Positions 54,838 to 64,000 of a stretch of 64,000 nt of DNA are shown piece after piece. The position numbers and the translations under genes are program-made. The notes beneath the pieces were generated by a model. It was not told the origin of the DNA. It saw only the letters and a program-made list of their open reading frames with translations, and ran no database searches. Every line of letters starts with the position of its first letter. Position 1 is the first letter of the stretch. The DNA is from Erwinia billingiae Eb661 (GTDB lineage Bacteria; Pseudomonadota; Gammaproteobacteria; Enterobacterales; Enterobacteriaceae), in the NCBI RefSeq assembly GCF_000196615.1, contig NC_014306.1, positions 4,092,001 to 4,156,000 on the forward strand, in the 5' to 3' direction.

Positions 54838-55400
54838 TCCCCCTGGTCAGCCTGAAGCCTCTGGCCTGGCATCCTTACATCGCGCCCGTCGACGTGGAAG
54901 ACGCCACGCCGGCACAGCGTGATGCGATGAAGGTGACGCCGTCCAACAAAAAGATTTCCGAGTACGTGCGCACGCTGGCGCACGATCCGGAAAGCTACGT
55001 TGCCCGCACCGTTTTGTTCAACGCCATTATGTACGTCGAGGGCGGGCTTAACCGTCCGGATCGGGAACTGGGGGCATTAGGGGCGTCGATCGTTAACGGC
55101 TGCAAGTATTGCGCCGTGGTTCACGCCCGCCGTCATGCCCAACTGACCAAAAGCGATAAGCTGGTCAGCGCGATCTATTTTGATAAACCTGAAATGCTTG
55201 GCCCGCGCGATGCCGCAATTTATCGCTTTGCCCGCCGGTTATCGGCTGCGCCTGCCGAAGCGACGGTGGACGACATCGCCTCATTGCGCTCTGTGGGTCT
55301 GGATGACGTCGAAATTATCGATCTTATCCACGCTATTTCGATTTTTGGCTGGGCAAATCGCCTGATGCACGTGCTTGGCCATGCCACGCCCGGGAAATAA
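54834..55400 (+). CDS. Alkylhydroperoxidase (AhpD/CMD) domain protein, Avi_7169-like
   Basis: 188 residues with the AhpD-type motif GASIVNGCKYCAVVHARRHAQL near residue 85, where the Cys-x2-Cys and His form the redox site. Followed by DIASLRSVGLDDVEIIDLIHAISIFGWANRLMHVLG. Pairs of CMD proteins with a flavin enzyme and an ABC importer are a recurring set in Klebsiella and Agrobacterium. Confidence 0.82.
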   Translation: MIPLVSLKPLAWHPYIAPVDVEDATPAQRDAMKVTPSNKKISEYVRTLAHDPESYVARTVLFNAIMYVEGGLNRPDRELGALGASIVNGCKYCAVVHARRHAQLTKSDKLVSAIYFDKPEMLGPRDAAIYRFARRLSAAPAEATVDDIASLRSVGLDDVEIIDLIHAISIFGWANRLMHVLGHATPGK

Positions 55401-55414
55401 AGAGGACTACCAAC

Positions 55415-56155
55415 ATGCTTGAACTCCACGATCTTAAGCTGTCTTACGGCAGTTCTCCGATCCTGAAAGGCGTCAATCTCTCGGTCAAACGCGGCGATGT
55501 GGTGTCGATTATCGGCCCAAGCGGCACCGGTAAGACCACCCTGCTGCGCTGCATAAACTATCTGGCGAAGCCCAATTCAGGGTTGATCACCTTCGACCAG
55601 GTCAAAATGGATTATCAGTCGCCCGATAAGCAGGCTATCCAGGCTATTCGCCTGCGGACGGCAATGGTCTTCCAGCAGTTCAACGTGTTTAAAAACATGA
55701 CCGTGCTGCAAAACGTGATGGATCCTCTGGTGGTCGTACAGCGCAAATCGAAAGAAGAAGCGCGTGATATTGCAATGGAAGAGCTGAAGCGAGTGGGCCT
55801 TGACGCAAAACAGGATCACTACCCTTCCCAGCTTTCCGGTGGACAGCTGCAGCGAACCGGCATTGCCCGCGCGTTAGCGGTGAAACCGGATGTGATCCTG
55901 TTTGATGAGCCGACCTCGTCGCTGGATCCTGAACTGGTTAACGAAGTGCTGAAAGTGATTCAGGACGTCACCTCGTCAGGCATCACCTCGCTGCTGGTCA
56001 CCCACGAAATGCAGTTTGCCAAAAATATCTCGAACCGAATCGTCTTTATGGACCAGGGCGTTGTCGCCGCTGAAGGCACGCCGACGGAAATTTTCGATAA
56101 TCCGTCCCTTCCACGACTCGCCCAGTTCCTGAATTCTGAACACGCACTCTACTAA
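55415..56155 (+). CDS. Amino-acid-type ABC transporter ATP-binding protein
   Basis: 246 residues. Walker [12 protein letters not shown]-loop [10 protein letters not shown], signature [15 protein letters not shown] (third and later residues vary from LSGGQQQRV), Walker [15 protein letters not shown]-loop VTHEM. A good GAGG ribosome binding site lies 9 bases upstream. Confidence 0.92.
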   Translation: MLELHDLKLSYGSSPILKGVNLSVKRGDVVSIIGPSGTGKTTLLRCINYLAKPNSGLITFDQVKMDYQSPDKQAIQAIRLRTAMVFQQFNVFKNMTVLQNVMDPLVVVQRKSKEEARDIAMEELKRVGLDAKQDHYPSQLSGGQLQRTGIARALAVKPDVILFDEPTSSLDPELVNEVLKVIQDVTSSGITSLLVTHEMQFAKNISNRIVFMDQGVVAAEGTPTEIFDNPSLPRLAQFLNSEHALY

Positions 56156-56171
56156 TAAAAGGAATAAAGAC

Positions 56172-57002
56172 ATGCCTGCAATCAAGACTACCTTTCGTCG
56201 CCTGGCCGTTATCGGCGGCGTGACGCTCGCCATGGCCTCCGCTGGATTGAGCTTCACCGCGTCTGCTGACACCGCCGTGCGCACCATTAAAATCGCCACT
56301 GCTGCTGAATCCAAGCCGCTGTCCTGGGGCGCGATTGGCGTTGAGCCAGAAGGCTACGAGCCTGACGTATTAAAAGCGATCAATGCCAAACTGCCACAGT
56401 ATAAGTTTGTGATGACCGGCGCGGCCGACATCGCGCAGGAAACCGGTCTGGCGACCGGGAAATACGACATGGCCACCGGCGGTTTCTATAAAGCGCCAGC
56501 CCGTAGCAAGCAGTTCCTGATCCCGGACAGCCCGATGGGTGCCAGCCTGATGAAAATTTACAGCCGCAAAGACAGCAATATCAACACCCTGAAAGATCTG
56601 GTCGGTAAGAACATCGTACCGGTGACCGCAGGCGGCGGCGTCTACAAGCTGGTCACGCAGTGGCAGCAGGAAAATCCAAACGACAAAGTGAACATCAAAG
56701 CGTCAAGCGCCGGTGTGCCCTATCCGGATCGCCTGAAGGAAGTGCAGAACGGCAAGTACGATGCGCTGATCCTGCCTTCCAACCTCGGTGAGCAGACGGT
56801 TATCGATAACCAGAAGCTGGCTATCCAGGCAAGCGAACCGATTTCCATCAACAATACCTATGTGTTGATCCACCGCTCGGCGGAAAATCAGGCGCTGAAC
56901 GATGACATCAACAACGCGCTGAAAGCGCTGAAGGCCGACGGCACGCTGGATAAGCTTTCACAGAAATGGTTTGGCGAAGACGTCGTCAAATACATGAAGT
57001 AA
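56172..57002 (+). CDS. ABC transporter periplasmic binding protein (family 3)
   Basis: 276 residues with a signal peptide ending SFTASA before DTAVRTIKIATAAES. Residues KPLSWGAIGVEPEGYEPDVLKAI and DMATGGFYKAPARSKQFLIPDSP are the lobe-1 ligand region of SBP_bac_3 proteins. The aromatic and acidic residues that fix an amino-acid ligand are partly changed, so the ligand may not be a standard amino acid. Confidence 0.85.
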   Translation: MPAIKTTFRRLAVIGGVTLAMASAGLSFTASADTAVRTIKIATAAESKPLSWGAIGVEPEGYEPDVLKAINAKLPQYKFVMTGAADIAQETGLATGKYDMATGGFYKAPARSKQFLIPDSPMGASLMKIYSRKDSNINTLKDLVGKNIVPVTAGGGVYKLVTQWQQENPNDKVNIKASSAGVPYPDRLKEVQNGKYDALILPSNLGEQTVIDNQKLAIQASEPISINNTYVLIHRSAENQALNDDINNALKALKADGTLDKLSQKWFGEDVVKYMK

Positions 57003-57056
57003 GGCTGTTCTCATTTTGTCGCCGACGGGCAAAGCTGCACCCAGGAGTGTTTCAAC

Positions 57057-57764
57057 GTGAATCTTTCTACCATGATCCCCGAGCTGCTCTCGGCTTTGCC
57101 GCTGACGTTAGCGATTATGTTTGTCGCGCTGATCGCCGGATTCTTTCTGGCGATAGTGGCCACCACCTTGCGCGTGCGCAGGTTACCGGTGCTCAGCCAG
57201 CTGGCCGATCTCTATGTTTCCTACGCGCGCAGTGTGCCGGTGGTGCTGCAACTGTTCGTCGCCTTTTATGGTCTGCCGCTGGTCGTCAGCGGGTTTGGCC
57301 TGGCGGATTTTATCACCGCCAATATCGCCTCGATGGTCGGGCTCAGCCTGTATCACGGTGGCTATCTGTCTGAAGTGATGCGCCCGGCCTACCTTGCGGT
57401 AGAGCGGGGTCAGCATGATGCGGCGGACAGCATGGGTTACACCTTCCGCCAGAAGCTGACGCGCATCATTGGGCCACAGGCGGTACATATTGCTCTGCCG
57501 GGTTACGGTAACTCGATCATTTACCTGATCCACAACGTGGCGCTGGTGATGTACATCGGTGCGGCAGATGTGATGGCGACGGCGCACCTGATTATGGAGC
57601 GGGATTATAACCAGTATCAGTTCGGCACCTATCTGGTGTTGGCGGTGATCTACTCCCTGCTGTGCCTGGCGGCCTGGCTTATCGTGCGTTTCTTCGAGAT
57701 GCGTCATGCCAAGTACACATCGAAAAGCGCCGCAGCCAAGATAAAGTTCACGGCAAGCGTGTGA
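57057..57764 (+). CDS. ABC transporter permease (HisM/GlnP type)
   Basis: 235 residues starting at GTG 57057 with CAGGAG 9 bases upstream. About five membrane helices, YARSVPVVLQLFVAFYGLP near residue 57 and EAA loop VERGQHDAADSMGYTF near 118. Confidence 0.88.
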   Translation: MNLSTMIPELLSALPLTLAIMFVALIAGFFLAIVATTLRVRRLPVLSQLADLYVSYARSVPVVLQLFVAFYGLPLVVSGFGLADFITANIASMVGLSLYHGGYLSEVMRPAYLAVERGQHDAADSMGYTFRQKLTRIIGPQAVHIALPGYGNSIIYLIHNVALVMYIGAADVMATAHLIMERDYNQYQFGTYLVLAVIYSLLCLAAWLIVRFFEMRHAKYTSKSAAAKIKFTASV

Positions 57765-57783
57765 AGGAATAAGGACTCAGAAT

Positions 57784-58476
57784 ATGTTTGATCTTGATGT
57801 GCTGCTGCCGGACTTCTGGAGCATTATGGATGCCGTGCCGGTCACGCTGGCGATGGCGGTGACCATCTTTATTATCTCGACGCTGCTCGGTGGCTTGCTG
57901 GCCTTCATCGAACACAAAAAGATCCCGGTGCTGCGTCAACTGGTGGTGGTGTACAAAATCACCTTCAAAGGCATCCCGATGGTAGTGGTGATCTTCCTCG
58001 CCTATTACGGTTTGCCGCTGGCACTGCAATCGATGAGTTCACTGCTTGGGGTAGAAATCAACGCGCATGCCATGCCGAACTGGGCGATCATTATCATTGC
58101 CCTGACCGCATGTGTCGCCGCGTTCCAGGCCGAAGTGGTGAAAGGTGCGCTCAACTCCTTTGACAGTGGTCAGTCCGATGCCGCGCATTCACTGGGTTAC
58201 AGCAATGGCCAACTGTTCCGTCGGGTGTTGTTTCCGCAAATTATCGTTGCCGCCATCCCGGATTTGGCGAACTCGTTTATGGTGATCATGAAGGCGCTTT
58301 CTCTGGCCTTCGCGATTGAAGTGGTCGATATCTTTGCCCAGGCTCAGCTGACCGCCGCCCTGAACTTCTACTATCTTGAGGCGTTCCTGATTGCCGTGGT
58401 GTTCTATATGGTGATTGCCTATGTCGTGACGAAGGTCGCTGATAAGATTGAAGCTGCTCTGCGGGTTCGCACCTGA
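57784..58476 (+). CDS. ABC transporter permease (HisM/GlnP type)
   Basis: 230 residues, partner of the preceding permease. FKGIPMVVVIFLAYYGLPLAL near residue 60 and EAA loop SFDSGQSDAAHSLGYSN near 124. Last gene of the operon; a strong terminator follows 30 bases later. Confidence 0.88.
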   Translation: MFDLDVLLPDFWSIMDAVPVTLAMAVTIFIISTLLGGLLAFIEHKKIPVLRQLVVVYKITFKGIPMVVVIFLAYYGLPLALQSMSSLLGVEINAHAMPNWAIIIIALTACVAAFQAEVVKGALNSFDSGQSDAAHSLGYSNGQLFRRVLFPQIIVAAIPDLANSFMVIMKALSLAFAIEVVDIFAQAQLTAALNFYYLEAFLIAVVFYMVIAYVVTKVADKIEAALRVRT

Positions 58477-58507
58477 GAAACAGATTAAGCGGTCTTCTTC
58501 ACCCCTG

Positions 58508-58533
58508 AAACCAGCCTGCGGGCTGGTTTTTTT
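58508..58533 (+). terminator. Terminator of the oxidoreductase/ABC operon
   Basis: Arms AACCAGCC and GGCTGGTT, loop TGCG, followed by T7. Confidence 0.88.
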
Positions 58534-58659
58534 ACATGTAATTCACAAGCAAAATTGCCCTGGTATGGCGTAGTATAAAAAGTAAAAACGCTGTAATTCA
58601 CGCCCCGGCATTATGTCAGGCTAAAGTTACCTGCTTGCTGGGTACGTAGTGGGACGGCA

Positions 58660-59112
58660 TCATTTGCATACTGGCGGCTGCCGCATCAACACCCATCGCC
58701 AGTCGTTTACGGGTTCTTTTTCTGCTATCTCCGGTTGTTTAACTTCCCCAGGCATTTCGGCATACGTCCTGCGCGCGGGTCTGTTTAAGTCCACCTCCTG
58801 CACTTTGATTTGTAAGCGTAATCTCCCGGTGTCATCACCCCGCGATTTTCTGCTCTGACATTCAATCATCTCCTTGTGCCGCAAAATGTAGGAGATCTGA
58901 AAGGTCGCCCGCCGTTCGGTAATCGCAAAAGCGTCGGAGATTTGTTGTCGGTCTATCCAGCTGTTCTGATGCCGGCACCACAACGCGATCAACAGATAGA
59001 GAGGTTTATCCGCATACTCCTCCAGAAGTTCTGGGACTTGTGCACTGTCATGGTTGCTTTGCGCCACGACTTTACGCAGCGGAGACTTAGTACTTCTGTC
59101 TTTTACGTCCAC
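58660..59112 (-). CDS. CaiF/GrlA-family transcriptional regulator
   Basis: 150 residues. The core ADKPLYLLIALWCRHQNSWIDRQQISDAFAITERRATFQISYI is the helix-turn-helix signature of the CaiF/GrlA family, which activates carnitine genes in E. coli and LEE virulence genes in EPEC. The start is GTG 59112, eight bases after a perfect AAGGAGG; an ATG two bases earlier is out of frame. It is directly downstream of the autotransporter on the same strand. Confidence 0.8.
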   Translation of the reverse strand: MDVKDRSTKSPLRKVVAQSNHDSAQVPELLEEYADKPLYLLIALWCRHQNSWIDRQQISDAFAITERRATFQISYILRHKEMIECQSRKSRGDDTGRLRLQIKVQEVDLNRPARRTYAEMPGEVKQPEIAEKEPVNDWRWVLMRQPPVCK

Positions 59113-59136
59113 ATCCTGTTCCTCCTTTCCCTGATG

Positions 59137-59173
59137 AAAAAAATCCCCGCCTCAAAATAAGCTAAGGCAGGGA
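59137..59173 (-). terminator. Terminator of the autotransporter gene
   Basis: On the minus strand TCCCTGCCT pairs imperfectly with AGGCGGGGA, followed by T7, 15 bases after the autotransporter stop. Confidence 0.7.
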
Positions 59174-59187
59174 CGATGATTTAAAAA

Positions 59188-61544
59188 TTACCAGCTGTAG
59201 TTCACACCGACAGTGGTCTGCCATGGTCGTTCAGAATCATGGCCCTTGGTGTAGTCATAGGCGACGTAACCCCCAAAGTTGTCGGTTACTTTCATTTCGG
59301 CACCCAGGCCAAGCTGAATGGCTGCGCCATCAATACTGTTGTTCAGCGTGGCGTTATTCACCCGAGTTTTGTTGTTGTCAGCAAACTCGTTGATGCCAGC
59401 CAGATGCAGGTAAGGCTTCAGGTGACCGGCGCCCATCTCGAAGGTGTAGCCAACATCTGCTCCCAGTTCACCCTGCAGGGATTTATAATCATTCCCGTTG
59501 ACGACCATGCCGTTGGTCAGGGTGTAGTGGGCACCGTAGAACGCGCGTCCGGTGGCTTTCACGTAAGGTTCAACAAACAGTCCGTTGTCTTCCCAGGTGT
59601 AACCCACCTTCATGCCGAGGCCGTAACCGTTGCCGGAGAACTCCGCATGCGCTTTGCGACCGTCCAGCATCCGCACCGAGGCACTGTTGCTGAAGTGATC
59701 GAACTGGCCCTGGGTATCAACAATCAGGCCATTCTCAAAGCGACGGGACAGGTAGAACTGCGCACCGTAGCTATCCAGGTCGCCCGTGCTGTTCATTACG
59801 CTGAGGTTAGAACGCGCGGAGCTGAAGGCTAAACCGGCCAGCCAGCTGCCGTTTTTCTCAATGTCGAAACGGTTATCCACACCCAGCATCACGCCGTTGG
59901 TCTTCAGGTCATAGTCAGCACCTGCAGATACACGCTGTTCGTTTTTACCGCCGAAGTAAGAAATCCACACGCCGCCGTCATCGTTAGAATTACGCGAAGC
60001 GTTCAGATGTTTAGCCAGTGCATTCGACTCTAAGGTTGCTACGTTGACCTGAGCCGCCGGGATGCTCAGTGCGGTGGCGGCAGGGTTGGAGAGTTTGCCG
60101 CTGCGTTTGAAGTAGACGTTACGCTCGCCCGGTAAGGTGTCGTCATACTCATCGGACGCGATGTACTGGTATACACCCAGCTCAGTTTTACCGGTGAAGG
60201 TCGCATCGCTGTTAGCGTCTTTGTAGTTTACAAAGCTGTGGCCAACTTCTGCGTTGTGTTGAGCATCGTCCAGATAGTCGTTGTAAACGTAAGGTTCAAT
60301 GCCGGAGCTGGCGATATGCAGCAGATAATTACCCGCAGCGCTGCCTTTTACCTGCAGAGAACCCCATTCATATTCGCCGCCCAGGTCCAGCAGCGGAGCG
60401 ACAATACTGTCACCAATAATAATCTGCGAGCCAAGGTAGTTGCCGTTAACGTCTTTATCCTGCGTCAGGTTGTTATGCACCACCACGCGTGCGGTGCTGA
60501 GGTCCTGGGAGCGATTTTTACCGCCCAGGGTCGACGTTTGGCTGTTCAGGTTCACCAGATTCAGCGTTGAGGCAGTCAGGTTCAGGTCATGCAGATTGCT
60601 GACCGCGACTTCCGTTCCCTGGCCATTAGAACGCGCAGCGGCATTCCATACCGAGCCGTTTTTCACGGTCAAATCCGGGTTCCACGTCAGCACCCGCTCA
60701 GCGCTCTGGTGAGCATAATCGACAGGATTGAAGAGCGTGGTGGTGCCGGTGACCTTACCGTTTAACATGCTCTGGTCCAGATTAACGGTCACGGGTGTCC
60801 AGGCACTGTTGGCATTGGCCAACACGGTTTGATTCGTACTGCTGACCACGTTGTTATAAATTGACTGCGCGGTGGCATGCACGGTTGGCGCAATGTTGGA
60901 CTGTGAGTTGGCATCAGTCACATCCACCAGCTGCACGCTTCGGAATTGCGATCCAGCTCGATGGTTTTGCTGACGGTCAGCGGGATCTGATGGCCCTGCG
61001 AATCAACGACGTAAGTGCCATCCGCATTTTTCTGGTATTCGATATTTCCGCTGGCGTCACGCTGATACAGGGTGACCGCCTGGGTTTTAACATAGCGATT
61101 ATCCGCCGACCCCATGCGCAGTCCCTGCACCACGTTGGTTGGTCGTGAATAGCCCTGTTCCGTTAAGGAATTGGCCAGACGCTGCCCGAGAACAGAACGC
61201 TGATAACCTCTTTCAATCAGATAGTTAGCGTCAAAATCCAGCACGCCCGAAGCACTGTTCAGATAATCCGGATAGCCGCTGCTGCGAACCAGCGCATCAA
61301 AGCCTGGCGTATGGATATTGATCTTCTGCCACGCCGTACCGGCGGTCACATCTTTGCTACAGGTTAAATCAGAGCCACCAATAAAGACCGAACCGCCACC
61401 GACATACTGTCCATTACCATCTTTACTCAGCGCGCTAACATCCGGCACAGCAATCGCTGCTGCATTAGCCGTCAGCGCGGTAGCGCCAAGGCTAAATAAA
61501 ACGGATAATGCGACAGCGCTCAGACTGAAACTGCATTTTTTCAT
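59188..61544 (-). pseudogene. Autotransporter adhesin, split by a one-base frameshift
   Basis: ATG 61544 (MKKCSFSLSAVALSVLFSLG) has AAGGAA 9 bases upstream and starts a signal peptide; an earlier start at 61577 is less good. The first frame runs to 60918 and ends with DRNSEACSWWM. The second frame, from about 60945, reads FRSVQLVDVTDANSQSN and continues through a beta-helix passenger to a C-terminal autotransporter barrel (residues DGGVWISYFGGKNEQRVSAG onward) ending GVNYSW. Inserting one T in the TT of CAATTCCG at 60943-60947 gives DRNFRSVQLVDV and a single protein of about 786 residues. Otherwise both halves are intact, so this may be a recent mutation, phase variation or an assembly error. 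Confidence 0.85.
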
Positions 61545-62420
61545 TACTGAAATTCCTTTTAACATATAAAGACGCACAAAGGGTTATCAAAATAAACCCT
61601 GCATCCCTTCAGCAGTTAAACAATTAAGGCACGCAGTACACAACTTATTAACTCCGAAAAAACATCCATGACATATGGCCTGTTAGGGGTAAATCTTGAT
61701 TTAACCTTTCGTTATTTACGTGACGTTATTACAGCCAGCAGTATATATCGTGGCGAGTATGTGAATTGCAGATAAAAGCTGTAAAACAAATATTTTTTAT
61801 CGTAATGATCTATAACTCTTGTTATTACAAAAACCTAAATCTTTGTATTTGATGAATTAAATGATTTAATGTCACTAAAATTAAATAATCACTCTAAATA
61901 ACAAATAATGACTTTAACTTTCCCCTGAGCTGATTAACCCTCATAATGCAAGACTATTCTTAACAGTTAAACCGGCATAGACATGGCGATTCATCGGCAT
62001 AACCGATCGGTGCCACTAAGAATATTCTCAAGCAAAGAAATGACCGCAATAATATTTTTCCTTATAAGCACAAAATAGCTTTTAAAAATAAACATACGCA
62101 TCCCTTCCGCTGGCGAGATAAAATTAAAAAAAGACGACTTAACACTAAAAAAATTAAATAGCGAATGCTTCAGATAATAATTAACTCTGAATCCTCATCT
62201 GGTTAATCTGACTTCAGAACAGGATGAATCACCTGTCCTGACTGACACAGCATCTGACCGTCTAAACAAAGCCACCAGTTACGCTTTCCATTAGTGTGAA
62301 GGTCAGATTAAACAGGCTGTGACCTGCGGCCATGACTGTGACGGGAAATACCACGCTGATTGCGGCGTCTGCCGCATTTGAAAGTCTGGGTGACGGGAAG
62401 AAAATGTCGTGGGGAAAACC
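61545..62420. other. Gene-free AT-rich region upstream of the autotransporter
   Basis: About 880 bases without a supported gene. The AT-rich left part must carry the autotransporter promoter and resembles H-NS-bound DNA; a minus-strand frame at 62262-62468 overlaps the end of the ABC gene and shows no recognisable content. Confidence 0.5.
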
Positions 62421-62439
62421 GGGGGCGAGTGTCGCCCCC
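62421..62439 (-). terminator. Terminator of the ABC transporter operon
   Basis: Arms GGGGGCGA and TCGCCCCC around GTG; on the minus strand GGTTTTCC follows. Confidence 0.75.
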
Positions 62440-62446
62440 GTTCTGA

Positions 62447-63517
62447 TTAGCCTTTCGGGAAAATCCACACGTGCGCGGCTGGCAGTGACAGATGACAGTG
62501 CGCCGGGTCGCGCAGTTCTGTGCCGTAGGCGCGGATCACAAAGTCATCGCCCGCCGTGCGGAACAGGTATTCCCAGCGGTCGCCCAGGTACATGCTGGTC
62601 AGCAATGGCAAGGCCAGCGCATTCTCCTCCGGACCGTCGGTCAGGCGTACCCGCTCGACGCGAATGACCGCGGTGGCATCCTGTCCGACGGTCACCCCTT
62701 CGGCTGCCCGTCCCCATAATGCCCAGTCCACGCCCTGAATCCGCGCTTTGCCCTCGCTGACCTCCGTCACCTTGCCGTGCAGGCGATTGTTGCTGCCCAT
62801 AAACTCGGCGGTGAACAGCGTGGCAGGCGAACCGTACATCTCCTGCGGCGTGCCCTGCTGCACAATCACACCGTTGTTCAGCAACAGAATGCGGTCGGAA
62901 ATGGCCATCGCTTCGTTCTGATCGTGGGTGACCATCAATGCCGACAGCCCCAGCTTGACGATCAGCTCACGCAGAAACACCCTCGCCTCTTCACGCAGCT
63001 TGGCATCCAGGTTGGACAGCGGTTCATCCAGCAAAATCACCGGCGGGTTGTAGACCAGCGCACGACCAATCGCCACGCGCTGCTGCTGTCCGCCCGACAG
63101 CTGGTGCGGATGCCGCTGGCCAAGATGACCGAGGCCCAGCTGTTCCAGCACCGACTGCACGCGCTGCTTAATCTCCGCCGAGGCGACCTTACGCAGCTTC
63201 AGCGGGTAGGCGACGTTCTCAAACACCGTCTTGTGTGGCCATAAGGCATAAGACTGGAACACCAGCCCAAGATTGCGTTCTTCCGCCGGGATCTCACTGC
63301 GCGGATTGCCGGCATAAACGGTTTTGTCGCCAATAACAATGTTGCCCTGCGTGGGTTTCTCCAGCCCGGCGACCGCGCGCAGCAGCGTGGTTTTGCCGCT
63401 GCCGGAAGGGCCCAGTAGCGACACCACCTCGCCCTTTTTCAGCTGCATAGAGACGCCTTTCAGCACCGGATTGTCGCCATAGGTCAGATGCAGATTTTCT
63501 ACGGATAGCTCAATCAT
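62447..63517 (-). CDS. ABC transporter ATP-binding protein (iron/polyamine type)
   Basis: 356 residues. Walker A GPSGSGKTTL, Q-loop VFQSYALWPH, signature LSGGQQQRVAIGRAL, Walker B ILLDEPLSNLDAK and H-loop VTHDQ, followed by a C-terminal TOBE domain (about residues 235-350). This layout is shared by FbpC/AfuC, PotA and related importers of ferric iron, polyamines or phosphonates; the substrate is not decided by the sequence. The start overlaps the permease stop by 8 bases. Confidence 0.9.
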   Translation of the reverse strand: MIELSVENLHLTYGDNPVLKGVSMQLKKGEVVSLLGPSGSGKTTLLRAVAGLEKPTQGNIVIGDKTVYAGNPRSEIPAEERNLGLVFQSYALWPHKTVFENVAYPLKLRKVASAEIKQRVQSVLEQLGLGHLGQRHPHQLSGGQQQRVAIGRALVYNPPVILLDEPLSNLDAKLREEARVFLRELIVKLGLSALMVTHDQNEAMAISDRILLLNNGVIVQQGTPQEMYGSPATLFTAEFMGSNNRLHGKVTEVSEGKARIQGVDWALWGRAAEGVTVGQDATAVIRVERVRLTDGPEENALALPLLTSMYLGDRWEYLFRTAGDDFVIRAYGTELRDPAHCHLSLPAAHVWIFPKG

Positions 63518-64000
63518 GTAATTTCACTCCAAAGCGCAGGGCGACACCAAGGCCAATCACCACCAGCAGGATATTGATAAAGGAGAGCGCCGCGACGATA
63601 TCGATCGCGCCCGCCGCCCACAGCGACACCAGCATCGAGCCAATGGTTTCGGTGCCTGGCGAGAGCAGATAGACGCCGGTGGAATATTCGCGCTCGAAAA
63701 TCAGGAACATCAGCAGCCAGGAGCCGATCAGCCCGTAGCGTGCCAGCGGGATGGTGACGTGGCGGGTGATCTGCGCGCGGGACGCACCGGTGCTGCGCGC
63801 GGCTTCTTCCAGCTCCGGCCCGACCTGCAACAGCGTCGATGAGATCAGCCGCAGGCCATACGCCATCCACACCACGGTATAGGCCAGCCAGACGCTGAAG
63901 ATGGTGCTGCGCAATGACCTCAGCCAGACGATAAAGTGTTCACGCAGCCATTCCGCCATCGGCAACGCCGAAAGCCAGCCATGCTTCAGCGACTGATCCA
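63510..64000 (-). CDS. ABC transporter permease, C-terminal part (continues beyond window)
   Basis: About 163 residues of a binding-protein-dependent permease; the frame is open to the window edge (DQSLKHGWLSALPMAEW precedes ATG 63965). EAA loop in PELEEAARSTGASRAQITRHV and the ending VIGLGVALRFGVKLHD are typical of the FbpB/PotB group. It belongs to the same operon as the downstream ATPase. Confidence 0.88.
   Translation of the reverse strand, partial: DQSLKHGWLSALPMAEWLREHFIVWLRSLRSTIFSVWLAYTVVWMAYGLRLISSTLLQVGPELEEAARSTGASRAQITRHVTIPLARYGLIGSWLLMFLIFEREYSTGVYLLSPGTETIGSMLVSLWAAGAIDIVAALSFINILLVVIGLGVALRFGVKLHD

Noticed and set aside
62262..62468. 68-residue minus-strand frame at the end of the ABC ATPase gene
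   Set aside because: Overlaps the end of a certain gene and its terminator and has no family resemblance.

Overview
The window is chromosomal DNA of a gamma-proteobacterium of the order Enterobacterales, most likely Erwiniaceae (Erwinia/Pantoea relatives). This is inferred from close similarity of the housekeeping proteins to their E. coli counterparts and from a partly conserved E. coli gene order (rdgB-hemW-yggN-yggL-trmB-mutY-yggX-mltC, then speC, then tRNA-Phe, then the yghQRST and yghO genes). The genus itself was not proven.

Layout. 1-6200: conserved housekeeping block, in which mltC carries an apparent one-base frameshift in an A6 tract. 6200-9200: a UPF0261 / PEP-hydrolase-like gene pair, which resembles the two halves of the plant antiviral protein Tm-1, with a divergent TetR regulator. 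9248-11398: ornithine decarboxylase speC. 11.4-12.5 kb: non-coding DNA with a structured inverted repeat and a 56-bp tandem repeat. 12.5-20 kb: an IclR-controlled catabolic/uptake region (two FAD amine oxidases, a short-chain dehydrogenase and a polar amino-acid ABC transporter). 20241-20316: tRNA-Phe. 20.3-29.6 kb: an AT-rich accessory segment with an IS30 element, an unknown membrane protein, a complete IS3-family element with a target duplication, a class 2 OLD nuclease plus UvrD-like helicase pair (Gabija-like defence) whose helicase is cut by an in-frame TGA, and a DUF3577 gene typical of integrative conjugative elements.

29.6-44.5 kb is the most interesting block. It holds an alpha-oxoamine synthase (serine palmitoyltransferase-like), its own acyl carrier protein, an NAD-dependent epimerase/reductase, a fatty acyl-AMP ligase, a YghO-like acyltransferase, three thymidylate-kinase-like P-loop proteins (YghR/S/T), a flippase (YghQ), a second LptF/LptG pair, a YtfJ-like protein, a CHAD-like protein and a DgkA-family lipid kinase. 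Together they look like a bacterial ceramide/sphingolipid synthesis, phosphorylation and export locus. The first five match the set needed for ceramide synthesis in Caulobacter; the roles of the others are inferred from position.

44.5-51.4 kb: an Ail/Lom-type outer-membrane protein, the wreck of a two-partner secretion/contact-dependent inhibition locus (cdiB fused by deletion to cdiA, decayed toxin end, small possible immunity gene), an EAL phosphodiesterase and a YdgH/BhsA-like periplasmic protein. 51.5-58.5 kb: a LysR regulator and a seven-gene operon of a flavin oxidoreductase, two carboxymuconolactone-decarboxylase-fold proteins and an amino-acid-type ABC importer. 58.6-61.6 kb: a CaiF/GrlA-type regulator and an autotransporter split by a one-base frameshift. 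62.4 kb to the end: an iron/polyamine-type ABC ATPase and the end of its permease.

Two of the broken genes (mltC, autotransporter) are restored by a one-base change in a short homopolymer, so assembly error must be considered for them. The gajB-like stop and the cdiB/cdiA fusion are not of that type.
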